Assembly (NCBI GenBank): GCA_017549025.1
Contig: JAFYWB010000046.1
Coordinates: 33,500-97,499, forward strand
Origin: Treponema sp.
GTDB lineage: Bacteria; Spirochaetota; Spirochaetia; Treponematales; Treponemataceae
DNA length: 64,000 nucleotides
Reading direction: 5' to 3'
The notes below the pieces were generated by a model that had not been told where the DNA came from, searched no databases, and worked only from the letters and a program-made list of their open reading frames with translations. This document shows positions 45,760 to 54,796 of this stretch, piece after piece. How positions within the stretch are numbered: position 1 is the stretch's first letter; each line of letters begins with the position of its first letter. Both the position numbers and the translations under genes were made by a program.

Positions 45760-47304
45760 ATGATAAAGATAAAGAAACTTGCAGTTGTTGCTGCCTGTGT
45801 TCTTGCTGGTACGCTGGCACTTGTTGGTTGTTCTCAGGATGTAGAACTTGATAATGGGGATACTCAAGATAAGGATTACCCTGTGGTAGAGGCTCCAAAG
45901 CCTCTTCCTTTGGTAGTGGGATATGATAAATTGACCCTGCACGGAAAGTATCGTCAATATAAGGTAGATACCAGTAAGGGTGACAGCTTGACTGAGTATA
46001 GTGATGGTAATACTGGAAAATATCCTATTCCAGAGGGAGCCATTAAAAATGGAGTGGAATATCCTACTTTCTGGAGTCGTCTTCCCCTGTCAATTCAGCC
46101 AAACAATACTGACCAGACAAAAGGGCTTTATTCCATTCATAGTAAGGGAACATCTGCGATTTTCCCCAAGAGTTTGAATGGTGATACATCTCGTGAGAAA
46201 GATGCAAACGTTCGGCAAGCAACTGCTGGTGTGTATATTGCTTTGAGTACAACCAGCCCAAAGATTCAATTCCGTTATAGATATATTATGAAGACTGCTG
46301 CAGGTACTCGTGCTTTTTCTGGAATTGACATTTATCAAGTAACTGATGGTGCTCCTGTTTTTAAGCAAAACCTACGTGGTACAGCAGAAGAAGGAATTTT
46401 TGAGTATGAAACAGGTGCCAGTGATACTGCTGCTGCTGATTTAATTGTTATGTTGCCTACTTACAATGGATTTGAGGTGAAAGAAGATGACGCAGACAAT
46501 CCCAGTGGACTGACCTTGGTTTTTGAGGAAGGTTCAGAGACCTATGAGTTTGAACCCTTTAGTGAAAGTACTCAAAAGCCTATTCTGATTTATGGAACAA
46601 GTATTACTCAGGGTGATGGTGCTAGTGGATTGCGTCCTGGTGCTGCTTATGCTGCACAGATTATGTGGGCTACTGGCCGAGAGGTTATTAACCTGGGTGT
46701 GGCTGGCTCCGCACAGATGGAATACAAGATGGCAGATTTCTTGTCTAACATAGAATCCTCTGTATTCATTATGGATCCAGGTTGGAATTTGACATCAGGA
46801 GCAGTTTCCGATACATATTGTACTGCAAATGGTTCTCCTGCTGACATCTCAAACAAAGAAATTATAGCTCGGGCAAAGTATATGGTTACAACCTATCGGG
46901 CTAAGCATCCTAACACTCCTATTATTATGTGTCCTCAATACTTAAAGTCTGGAGACGCTAAGACAAAAGAATGGCAAACAGCTTGGACAGATATTACACG
47001 GCCTGAAGCTTTTACTAATACAGAAGGATATTACTATGGTCGCCCTGGCTTGCTCTTGTATACTGCTTACTTAGAGTTAAAGGCAGAGGGAGTGAAAAAT
47101 CTGTATTGGGCAGAGCAGGGATTGACAGATGCAAATGCATCAACAACATATCTTTCAGCAGGAGCTCCAAATAATACTACTAATTTGCATCCACCTATGA
47201 TGGGTATGACTGATATTGCTAGCTGGATTTTGAAATGTATGAAAGAGAACAATGTTGGTGTAGAAGTTAAAGCTACTTTGCCTTTGGCTGATTTAACAGA
47301 ATAA
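45760..47304 (+). CDS. SGNH/GDSL-hydrolase lipoprotein
   Basis: 514 residues with lipobox LALVGC. The N-terminal half is a strand-rich accessory domain. The C-terminal half (about 270-505) is an SGNH hydrolase: block I ILIYGTSITQGDGAS with nucleophile Ser, INLGVAGSAQME (block II Gly), a central FIMDPGWNL segment, and NLHPPMMG with the catalytic His. Similar proteins deacetylate sialic acids or other sugars. Next to a sialidase, removal of O-acetyl groups from sialic acid is the most natural guess. GGAGG precedes the ATG. Last gene of the locus. Confidence 0.78.
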   Translation: MIKIKKLAVVAACVLAGTLALVGCSQDVELDNGDTQDKDYPVVEAPKPLPLVVGYDKLTLHGKYRQYKVDTSKGDSLTEYSDGNTGKYPIPEGAIKNGVEYPTFWSRLPLSIQPNNTDQTKGLYSIHSKGTSAIFPKSLNGDTSREKDANVRQATAGVYIALSTTSPKIQFRYRYIMKTAAGTRAFSGIDIYQVTDGAPVFKQNLRGTAEEGIFEYETGASDTAAADLIVMLPTYNGFEVKEDDADNPSGLTLVFEEGSETYEFEPFSESTQKPILIYGTSITQGDGASGLRPGAAYAAQIMWATGREVINLGVAGSAQMEYKMADFLSNIESSVFIMDPGWNLTSGAVSDTYCTANGSPADISNKEIIARAKYMVTTYRAKHPNTPIIMCPQYLKSGDAKTKEWQTAWTDITRPEAFTNTEGYYYGRPGLLLYTAYLELKAEGVKNLYWAEQGLTDANASTTYLSAGAPNNTTNLHPPMMGMTDIASWILKCMKENNVGVEVKATLPLADLTE

Positions 47305-47317
47305 CCTAAGAGTATCG

Positions 47318-47350
47318 GGTGGCAGGGCAAATTGCTTTGCCACCTTTTTT
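47318..47350 (+). terminator. terminator of the sialoglycan locus
   Basis: GGTGGCA pairs with TGCCACC around a 13-base region, followed by six Ts. Confidence 0.8.
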
Positions 47351-47425
47351 ATTGGAATTGGAAAATATACTTATTATTCTTTAAAGAAAATCGTAATCCT
47401 ACTTATATAAAATCTGAAAAATATG

Positions 47426-47431
47426 TATAAT
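47426..47431 (+). promoter_or_regulatory. carA promoter -10 box
   Basis: TATAAT lies 11 bases before the carA ATG, preceded directly by TG. The expected leader is only about five bases with no ribosome site. No convincing -35 box. Confidence 0.4.
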
Positions 47432-47442
47432 ACGGCTTTAGT

Positions 47443-48729
47443 ATGAATACTAAAGCATATATCGTGCTTGCCAACGGGCAGGTTTTTGAGGGCAAAAGCT
47501 TCGGTGCCACTGGTTGCGTTACCGGTGAGGTTGTCTTTACCACAGGGATGACAGGGTACTTAGAAACTCTGACTGACCCCAGCAATTATGGACAAATCAT
47601 TTTACAGACCTTTCCTCTCGCAGGAGATTACGGAATTATCCGAAAGGATGCGGAAAGCAGCAAGGCTCATGCAGTGGGCTTTGTGGTGCGTGAATGGTGT
47701 GTTACACCTTCCAACTTCCGCTGTGAGGAAACTCTAGATCAGTATCTGAAGGAACAGGGCGTAATCGGTGTTTACGATGTGGACACACGAGCCTTAACAA
47801 AGATTCTCCGTGACAATGGAACCATGAACGCACGGATTGTTTCTCTCAGTGGTGATGCTGAAAAGGACAAAGAAGTAACCCACATACTCAATTCTGTCAA
47901 ACATGATTTAGTATCCAATCCAAGTCTTGGAAATCATGCTGGAAAGATTCGGCTTGTAGAAGAAATCAAAGAATATAAACTAGAAAATCCTGTGGAAAAG
48001 GTTTCCCGCAGTGCTGCAGCTCTCCAGTTGGAGAATAAGGCTGTATTTGATGCAGCTCTGGAATACGGTGCTGTTCCTGTGGACTGTAGTGGCAATAAGT
48101 TTACCTCCTACCAAGAGGCTACTGCAAAGGCTTGTGGTACAAAGGTTGTGCTGTGGGACTTTGGTGCTAGAGCCAGCCTTACTCAAGAGCTGCAGAAGCG
48201 AGGCGTAGAGGTTGTGGCTGTGGATGCCGCTACCACTTGCCAAGAAATCCTGAACATGAAGCCCGACGGTGTAGTGCTTTCTACTGGCCCTGGTAATCCT
48301 GCTGATTATGAGGCTATTGTGGCTGAAATTAGCCAGCTGTGCGGTCACTTTATTCCTGTGTTGGGAATTGGTTTGGGGCACCAGCTGCTGGCACTGTCTC
48401 AGGGAGCAAAGACTGAAAAGCTGCCCTACGGACACCGTGGTGAGAACCAGCCAGTAAAAAATCTTGGTACAGGAAAGGTGCTGATTACCAGCCAGAATTG
48501 TGGCTATACCGTAGTAAAGGATTCACTCCCAGCCACTGCATTCCAAACCTTTGAAAGCGTAAACGACAAGACCTGTGAAGGTATTCAATACCGAGGCTTC
48601 CTTGGTTTTTCCGTTCAGTTCTATCCAAAAACCTCTGGTGGCCGTCAGGATACCGGCTTTGTATACAACCAGTTTGTAGACATGGTGGTAATGCGTCATC
48701 AGAGCCAGCTGGCAGAAAATCAGGACTAA
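47443..48729 (+). CDS. carA: carbamoyl-phosphate synthase small subunit with degenerate glutaminase site
   Basis: Normally hydrolyses glutamine and passes ammonia to CarB. The N-terminal CarA domain is typical (LANGQVFEGKSFG, GEVVFTTGMTGY, DVDTRALTKILRD). The class I amidotransferase domain keeps its frame (LSTGPGNPAD, LGHQLLALSQGAKTEKL) but the catalytic Cys is Gly310 (VLGIGLGHQ). The usual HPE pair has become Tyr394-Pro-Lys396 (FYPKT), and QNHG reads QNCG. All three triad residues are thus lost. 428 residues against 382 in E. coli, the extra being mainly between the domains. The subunit may be structural only, with free ammonia as nitrogen source. Confidence 0.85.
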   Translation: MNTKAYIVLANGQVFEGKSFGATGCVTGEVVFTTGMTGYLETLTDPSNYGQIILQTFPLAGDYGIIRKDAESSKAHAVGFVVREWCVTPSNFRCEETLDQYLKEQGVIGVYDVDTRALTKILRDNGTMNARIVSLSGDAEKDKEVTHILNSVKHDLVSNPSLGNHAGKIRLVEEIKEYKLENPVEKVSRSAAALQLENKAVFDAALEYGAVPVDCSGNKFTSYQEATAKACGTKVVLWDFGARASLTQELQKRGVEVVAVDAATTCQEILNMKPDGVVLSTGPGNPADYEAIVAEISQLCGHFIPVLGIGLGHQLLALSQGAKTEKLPYGHRGENQPVKNLGTGKVLITSQNCGYTVVKDSLPATAFQTFESVNDKTCEGIQYRGFLGFSVQFYPKTSGGRQDTGFVYNQFVDMVVMRHQSQLAENQD

Positions 48730-48744
48730 GGGGAGGAAGAAGAC

Positions 48745-51700
48745 ATGCCATTGAATCAGAATATACGTAAGGTTATGGTAATTGGTTCCGGCCCCATCGT
48801 TATTGGTCAGGCCGCTGAATTCGATTATGCAGGAACCCAGGCTTGTAAGGCCTTGAAGGAACAGGGACTAGAGGTTGTTCTGGTAAACTCCAATCCCGCT
48901 ACCTTGATGACAGACGGCCACATGGCAGATGCCATCTACATTGAGCCACTGAACACAGACACCATCAAAAGAATCATCGAAAAAGAAAAGCCCGACAGCT
49001 TGCTTTCTACCTTGGGTGGCCAGACCGGCTTGACTCTTTCCATGCAGCTGGCAAAGGAAGGCTTTTTGGCTCAGCATGGCGTGAAGCTGCTGGGTGCTCG
49101 CCCTGAAACCATTGACCGAGCAGAAGACCGCCAGATGTTCAAGGATACCATGGAGGCCATTGGTGAGCCCTGTATTCCTTCCAAGGTTGTAACGGATTTG
49201 CATTCTGCCTTGGATTTTGCAGAAGAGATTGGCTATCCTGTTATTGTTCGTCCAGCCTTTACCCTAGGTGGAACTGGTGGTGGAATTGCTGCCAACGAAG
49301 CTGAATTGCGGGAAATTGGTCAAAATGGACTGCACCGCTCCCCTATTCACCAGATTCTTGTAGAAAAATGTATTTCTGGCTGGAAGGAAATTGAGTTTGA
49401 AGTAATTCGTGATAGTGCGGGAAATGCAATTACCGTCTGTTCCATGGAAAACTTTGACCCCGTTGGAGTGCATACTGGTGACAGTATCGTTGTGGCTCCT
49501 GCAGTTACCCTTTCTGACAAGGAATACCAAATGCTGCGGACCGCGGCTTTGAACATCGTTTCTGCCCTGGAGGTAGAAGGTGGCTGTAACTGTCAGTTTG
49601 CATTGCATCCCACCAGCTTTGAGTATGCGGTAATCGAGGTAAACCCTCGTGTTTCCCGTTCTTCCGCTTTGGCTTCCAAGGCTACAGGATATCCCATTGC
49701 AAAGGTTGCTTCTCTCATCGCTATTGGGTATCACCTGGATGAGATTCCTAATGCCGTTACCAAGACAACTATGGCCTGCTTTGAGCCTGCCATTGACTAT
49801 GTGGTTGTAAAATTCCCTAAGTGGCCCTTTGACAAGTTTGTATACGCCAAGCGAACCTTGGGTACCCAGATGAAGGCTACTGGTGAGGTAATGTCCATCG
49901 GTATTTCCTTTGAGCAGGCTTTGATGAAGGCGGTGCGTGGTGCAGAGATTTCTGTTAACACCTGCAGATTGCCTGTATTTATGGAAGAAAGCAATGAAGC
50001 TATTATTCGCCGTGTAGGTGAATGTACCGACCAGCGTTTGTTTGCTATCTATGAAGCTATTTCTCGTGGCATCCTTTCTCTGGAAAAGATTCACGAAATC
50101 ACCATGATTGACATGTGGTTCTTGAACAAGCTGCAGAATCTGGTGAATGCAGAAAAGACCATGGCTGAGTTGAAGGACAGCGGTGCCCAGCTGACCACGG
50201 AATTCTATCGTGAGCTGAAGGTGCTGGGTTATCCCGACAAGGTTATCCAGAGTATGACTGGTGCTACCATTCCTGGTGCTGGCGGTGTGCTGGCTCAGGC
50301 TCAAGAAGCAGAAAACTTGCGGAAGGAAGGAAAGCTTGCTCACCTGCCCGCTTCCTACAAGATGGTTGACACTTGTGCTGGTGAGTTTAAGGCGCTGACT
50401 CCCTATTTCTACGGTAGCTACGACAAGGCCAATGAAGCGGAGGAATTCCTTGCTGCTCAGGATTCCCAGAATTGCGTGATGGGACGGCAGACCAAGGGAC
50501 GGATTCTGGTACTTGGTTCTGGCCCAATCAGAATTGGACAGGGAATTGAGTTTGACTATGCTTCCGTTCAGTGTGTGTGGGCCTTGAAAAAACTGGGCTA
50601 TGAGGTTGCCATCGTTAACAACAACCCAGAAACTGTTTCTACAGACTTTGACACTGCAGACCGCCTGTACTTTGAGCCTTTGACCCCAGAAGATGTTATG
50701 AGCATCATTCGGACCGAAAAGCCTCTGGGAGTTGTGGTGGCCTTTGGTGGTCAAACTGCCATCAAGCTGACAAAGTTCTTGCATGAGCAGGGCATTCAGA
50801 TTTTGGGAACAAGTGCTGACTCCATTGACATGGCAGAAGACCGAGAACGGTTTGACGAACTTTTGGAGCGGCTGGACATTAAGCGGCCCAAGGGATTCTC
50901 CGTGCTTACCATGGAAGAAGCCTTGAAGGCTGCCGAAAAGCTGAATTATCCTGTACTGCTGCGTCCTTCCTACGTGTTGGGTGGCCAGAACATGATTATC
51001 GCCTTTACCGAGGATGATATTCGTGAGTACATGAAGATTATTCTTGCTCAGAACATTGAAAATCCTGTATTGATTGACAAATACCTGATGGGAATTGAGC
51101 TGGAGGTTGACGCCATTTGTGACGGCCAAGACATCCTGATTCCTGGTATTATGGAGCATATTGAGCGAACTGGTATTCACTCAGGAGACAGTATTGCTGT
51201 GTATCCGGCATGGAACGTAAACGATATCATGACGGAAAAGATTATCAATCAGTCTCGTGAGCTGGCACTGGCACTGGGTACCAAGGGCTTGGTAAACATT
51301 CAGTATCTTGTGTACGACAACGACCTGTATATTATCGAGGTAAACCCACGTTCCAGCCGAACTATTCCCTATATCAGTAAGGTAACGGGTGTGCCCATGG
51401 TAGAGCTGGCAGTGCGAGCTATGCTGGGTGAACGGCTGCAGGATATGGGCTTTGGAACTGGCTTGTACAAGATTCCTCCCTATGTGGCAGTAAAGGTTCC
51501 TGTCTTTAGCTTTGAAAAATTGATTGACGTTGACACCCACTTGGGCCCTGAGATGAAGTCTACTGGTGAGGTTTTGGGCTTGGCTCGCACCTTGGATGAG
51601 GCTTTGTACAAGGGCTTGGTGGCAGCAGGCTACCGCATGAAGAAGAAGGGCGGCGTGCTGATTACTGTGCGGAAAAGCGATCAGTTTGAGATTGTGGACA

Positions 51701-53034
51701 CCGCCCGAAGATTCTATGACTTGGGCTTTAAGCTTTATGCCACCGAAGGAACTGCCAAGGTGATTAGCGGCTTTGGTATGGAGGTGGAGGTGGTGAACAA
51801 GATTCACGAGAATCTTGAGGACAACATCCTGACCCTGCTGGACACTGGTAAAATTGACTATGTAATTTCTACCTCTGCCAAGGGACGTATTCCCACCTAC
51901 GACAGCGTTAAGCTGCGCCGAAAGACTGTGGAGCGAGACATTCCTTGTCTTACCTCCATCGATACGGCTAACGCTATTGCCAGCAGCTTGCAGAGCCGCT
52001 ACTCCATCGAAAGTCTTGAGCTGGTAAACATCAATGACTTGAGCGAGAGCAAGACTCGGCTGCGGTTTGCAAAGATGCATAGCTCTGGCAACGACTTTGT
52101 TGTGTTCAATGCCATGTATCAGGATATTATCAATCCAGCGGGCTTGAGCGTGCGGCTCTGTGACCGACGAACTGGAATTGGTGCTGACTCTCTGGTGCTG
52201 ATTACCAAGTCCGACGTGGCAGATGCTGGAATGCGGTTCTTTAATCAGGATGGTTCTGAGGGCATGATGGCAGGAAATGCTATCTGCTGTGTGGCCAAAT
52301 ATCTGTACGACAACAATATTGGTGGTTTGCAGGAGCGTTGTGCTGCTTCTCCCGACCACACTGCGGAAATTACCGTGGAAACAGCAGCTGGTGTAAAGCG
52401 TCTTTTGGCTTATACTCAAAGTGGTGTTGTTTCTTCTGTGCGGGTAGACATGGGAGCCCCAGAGTTTGAAGCTGAATCACTGCCCACCTTAGCTGAGGCT
52501 GTTGCTGTAACAGGAACTCCTGATGGCATGAAGATTATTGGTGGAGAGGGAGAGCTACCCGATAGCTCTGCTACCGACTGGAATGTGGTAAGCGGACGGC
52601 TACCCTGTAAGGCTGTAGTGAACGCTCCCATTACTGTGGATGGCCAGGAATATACAGGAACCATGCTGTCTGTGGGAACACCTCACTGCGTTGTGTTCAG
52701 TAGCTTTGTGGATAAGATTGACGTGGCAGCTATTGGTCCGCTGTTTGAGAACCATCAGCTGTTCCCCAAGCGGGTAAACACTGAGTTTGTTCGAGTGGTG
52801 GGACGAAATTGCCTGAAGATGCGAGTTTGGGAGCGTGGTAACGGCGAAACTCCTGCTTGTGGAACTGGTGCTTGTGCTGCTGCTATTGCCGCTGTACTGA
52901 ACGGATTCTGTCCTATTGGGCAGGATATTACGGTGAAGGTGCGAGGCGGAGAGCTTACGGTTCGGTATACTGGAGAAACCGTATACTTAACTGGTGCTGC
53001 TCGGCTGGTATACAGCGGTGAAATTGAGATTTAA
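48745..53034 (+). CDS. carB-dapF: carbamoyl-phosphate synthase large subunit fused to diaminopimelate epimerase
   Basis: One open frame of 1,429 residues. Residues 1 to about 1,090 are a full CarB: two ATP-grasp halves (GSGPIVIGQAAEFDYAG near 13 and GSGPIRIGQGIEFDYAS near 593), central oligomerisation helices and a C-terminal MGS-like allosteric domain. From Leu1106 the sequence is DapF (RFAKMHSSGNDFVVF; RTGIGADSLVL; NGETPACGTGACAA with Cys1372), with no Met at the domain boundary. The first DapF catalytic Cys is replaced by Ala1176 (MMAGNAICC). The linker is only about a dozen residues. GGGGAGG precedes the ATG, 15 bases after carA. The fusion links pyrimidine/arginine precursor and lysine/diaminopimelate enzymes. 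Confidence 0.92.
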   Translation: MPLNQNIRKVMVIGSGPIVIGQAAEFDYAGTQACKALKEQGLEVVLVNSNPATLMTDGHMADAIYIEPLNTDTIKRIIEKEKPDSLLSTLGGQTGLTLSMQLAKEGFLAQHGVKLLGARPETIDRAEDRQMFKDTMEAIGEPCIPSKVVTDLHSALDFAEEIGYPVIVRPAFTLGGTGGGIAANEAELREIGQNGLHRSPIHQILVEKCISGWKEIEFEVIRDSAGNAITVCSMENFDPVGVHTGDSIVVAPAVTLSDKEYQMLRTAALNIVSALEVEGGCNCQFALHPTSFEYAVIEVNPRVSRSSALASKATGYPIAKVASLIAIGYHLDEIPNAVTKTTMACFEPAIDYVVVKFPKWPFDKFVYAKRTLGTQMKATGEVMSIGISFEQALMKAVRGAEISVNTCRLPVFMEESNEAIIRRVGECTDQRLFAIYEAISRGILSLEKIHEITMIDMWFLNKLQNLVNAEKTMAELKDSGAQLTTEFYRELKVLGYPDKVIQSMTGATIPGAGGVLAQAQEAENLRKEGKLAHLPASYKMVDTCAGEFKALTPYFYGSYDKANEAEEFLAAQDSQNCVMGRQTKGRILVLGSGPIRIGQGIEFDYASVQCVWALKKLGYEVAIVNNNPETVSTDFDTADRLYFEPLTPEDVMSIIRTEKPLGVVVAFGGQTAIKLTKFLHEQGIQILGTSADSIDMAEDRERFDELLERLDIKRPKGFSVLTMEEALKAAEKLNYPVLLRPSYVLGGQNMIIAFTEDDIREYMKIILAQNIENPVLIDKYLMGIELEVDAICDGQDILIPGIMEHIERTGIHSGDSIAVYPAWNVNDIMTEKIINQSRELALALGTKGLVNIQYLVYDNDLYIIEVNPRSSRTIPYISKVTGVPMVELAVRAMLGERLQDMGFGTGLYKIPPYVAVKVPVFSFEKLIDVDTHLGPEMKSTGEVLGLARTLDEALYKGLVAAGYRMKKKGGVLITVRKSDQFEIVDTARRFYDLGFKLYATEGTAKVISGFGMEVEVVNKIHENLEDNILTLLDTGKIDYVISTSAKGRIPTYDSVKLRRKTVERDIPCLTSIDTANAIASSLQSRYSIESLELVNINDLSESKTRLRFAKMHSSGNDFVVFNAMYQDIINPAGLSVRLCDRRTGIGADSLVLITKSDVADAGMRFFNQDGSEGMMAGNAICCVAKYLYDNNIGGLQERCAASPDHTAEITVETAAGVKRLLAYTQSGVVSSVRVDMGAPEFEAESLPTLAEAVAVTGTPDGMKIIGGEGELPDSSATDWNVVSGRLPCKAVVNAPITVDGQEYTGTMLSVGTPHCVVFSSFVDKIDVAAIGPLFENHQLFPKRVNTEFVRVVGRNCLKMRVWERGNGETPACGTGACAAAIAAVLNGFCPIGQDITVKVRGGELTVRYTGETVYLTGAARLVYSGEIEI

Positions 53035-53053
53035 TCTTAAATCAATATGAATG

Positions 53054-53086
53054 AAAAGGCCACGGCGAGTCCGTGGCCTTTTCTTT
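53054..53086 (+). terminator. carB-dapF terminator, copy 1 of a repeated hairpin
   Basis: AAAAGGCCACGG-CGAGT-CCGTGGCCTTTT, a 12-base perfect stem followed by CTTTT. The core GCCACGG/CCGTGGC recurs after each of the next three genes. Confidence 0.85.
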
Positions 53087-53105
53087 TGGTGGTGAGATTT
53101 TTTAC

Positions 53106-53134
53106 TTGACTCATACTATAGAATAGTATAGATT
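53106..53134 (+). promoter_or_regulatory. promoter of surface lipoprotein 1
   Basis: TTGACT, 17-base spacer, TAGATT. Same layout as the promoters of paralogues 2 and 3. Confidence 0.5.
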
Positions 53135-53173
53135 AAAAAATCTAAAAATTAATTGTTTTTTTGGAGAAATAAA

Positions 53174-54643
53174 TTGTTGAAGATAAAGACGTTGTTTGCC
53201 TTAGGAAAAGGAATTTCTACCTTTGCTAGTATTTTGTTGGTGAGTTTTTTATTATTAGCTTGTAATAATTTGACTATAGGGGGTGGTAGTTTGATTATTT
53301 CCACCCCTGGAGCACGTGCAGCTACAGCTTCTAGCTTTACCATTGAGTTTACTGGTTCCAATGGCACCACTCAAAATAAAACTGTTTCTGGTGGCTCCAC
53401 CGTTCAGTTTGATGACCTTGCTCCTGATACCTACACCATTAGCGTAAAAGGCATGGATGATGCTGGTACTGTAGTGTTTTCTGGTAGTGCAAAAGCTACT
53501 GTTGTAGCTGGTAAAACTGCCACTGTTACGGTGGATTTGCAAGAACTGTTAGGAAGCTTGACTGTTGAATTTACACCGGCTGAATCCACTGCTACCAGTT
53601 TTACTGTTGAAGTATCTGATTCAAAAGATTTTAGCGAAAGTAAAACTGTTTCTGCTGGCTCCACCGTGCAGTTTCACGCTCTTGCCCCTGATACTTATAC
53701 CATTGCGGTAGAGGGGAAAGATGCAGATGGTGCAGTTGTACTGGGAGGAGCTTCTCATGCCACTGTTACTGCTGGTGTGACTGCTTCTGCTACGGTGAAT
53801 TTGGTGGAAGGTGTTGGTGATTATGATAGTTTACAAAAGGCTGTTGGAAAGGGTGGTACTGTACATATTTTAAAAAGTATAGATGTGCCAAGTAGTTTGA
53901 CTGTAGGGACTAATGTTACAATTCAAGCTGCTTATCAGGATGTTGTGTTGAAGAATACTAGTTCTGGGAACTTGTTTACTGTAACTAATGGAAATTTAAC
54001 TGTTGGTGGTGGGGAGCATACTATTACCTTGGATGGTAATGAAGTTGCAGAAAAATCAGTCATCTCGATATCTGGTGGTACTGTGACTTTAGCTAGTGGA
54101 ATTATCTCAAAGGCTGCTGCTTCTGGGGTACAAATTACTTCTGGAACATTCAACATGAATGGTGGAACTATTACAGGCAATAAGGGACGTAATGGCGGAG
54201 CTGTATTCATGAATGAAGGAAAGTTCAACATGAATGGAGGAATCATTACAGGTAACACCGCTGAAGATACAGGTGGTGGTATACAACTATCAGGAGGTAC
54301 ATTCATTTTATCTGGAGGTTATATCGATAATAATAGAGCCTCTAATGGTAGCGGTATTTATATGTTTGGTGGTTCTTTTATTATGGGTGGAAGTGCCGTT
54401 ATAAACAAAAATAATGATGTATTCTTAAGCAGTGGTAAAATGATTACCATTACAGAAACTCTTACTGGAGCTACTCCAGTAGCAACAATCACTCCCGCTG
54501 TATACGAAGTACGCCAGATATTATCGTTTGGAACAAATGGTAATTTTGATGAAGAGTCAACAAAATTTGCTGTAACACCCACTGATGAGGGTGAATGGAC
54601 TATTTCATCAGGATTCTTGTCGCAAGTCAATAATGAATCATAA
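53174..54643 (+). CDS. surface lipoprotein 1: transthyretin-like modules plus beta-helix
   Basis: First of four paralogues. Starts with TTG seven bases after GGAG. Lipobox LLLAC. Two modules of about 70 residues follow (SGGSTVQFDDLAPDTYTI and SAGSTVQFHALAPDTYTI), like SpaA/transthyretin folds. Then comes a bridge (YDSLQKAVGKGGTVHI) and a right-handed beta-helix with repeats such as FNMNGGTITGN and FNMNGGIITGN plus GGGIQL turns. The end module (ITITETLTGATPVATITP) recurs in paralogues 2 and 3. A cell-surface adhesin or glycan-binding role is likely but unproven. Confidence 0.75.
   Translation: MLKIKTLFALGKGISTFASILLVSFLLLACNNLTIGGGSLIISTPGARAATASSFTIEFTGSNGTTQNKTVSGGSTVQFDDLAPDTYTISVKGMDDAGTVVFSGSAKATVVAGKTATVTVDLQELLGSLTVEFTPAESTATSFTVEVSDSKDFSESKTVSAGSTVQFHALAPDTYTIAVEGKDADGAVVLGGASHATVTAGVTASATVNLVEGVGDYDSLQKAVGKGGTVHILKSIDVPSSLTVGTNVTIQAAYQDVVLKNTSSGNLFTVTNGNLTVGGGEHTITLDGNEVAEKSVISISGGTVTLASGIISKAAASGVQITSGTFNMNGGTITGNKGRNGGAVFMNEGKFNMNGGIITGNTAEDTGGGIQLSGGTFILSGGYIDNNRASNGSGIYMFGGSFIMGGSAVINKNNDVFLSSGKMITITETLTGATPVATITPAVYEVRQILSFGTNGNFDEESTKFAVTPTDEGEWTISSGFLSQVNNES
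53306..53434 (+). repeat. 129-base near-identical segment, copy A
   Basis: Matches 54941-55069 with four differences in 129 positions by eye, while flanking DNA is much more diverged. It covers the end of the signal region and most of the first module. Suggests recent duplication or gene conversion. Confidence 0.85.
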
Positions 54644-54646
54644 AAG

Positions 54647-54678
54647 AAAAGGCCACGGTGAGTCCGTGGCTTTTTTTT
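54647..54678 (+). terminator. repeated terminator, copy 2
   Basis: AAAAGGCCACGG-TGAGT-CCGTGGC followed by eight Ts, just past the stop of lipoprotein 1. Confidence 0.9.
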
Positions 54679-54727
54679 GTGGGATGTTAGATAGTAAAAA
54701 TAAAGAAATCTATAAAAGAATATTGAC

Positions 54728-54756
54728 TTGACAGGTATTGCTGGCTCGTATAAACT
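54728..54756 (+). promoter_or_regulatory. promoter of surface lipoprotein 2
   Basis: TTGACA, 17-base spacer, TAAACT; a TATAAA box at 15 bases is an alternative. Confidence 0.45.
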
Positions 54757-54786
54757 AGAATAATAGAGATTTAAGAGTTTTGATTC

Positions 54787-54795
54787 GGGGGGGGG
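54787..54795 (+). repeat. G9 homopolymer at the start of surface lipoprotein 2
   Basis: Nine Gs ending one base before the ATG, taking the place of the ribosome-binding site. A length change would alter translation efficiency rather than frame. Confidence 0.85.
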
Positions 54796-54796
54796 T

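Noticed and set aside
48868..52419. Long open frames on the minus strand opposite carB-dapF (638 and 412 codons)
   Set aside because: They are antisense shadows: composition is His/Asn/Gln-rich, no family motifs or ribosome sites, and the plus strand encodes well-conserved CarB and DapF.
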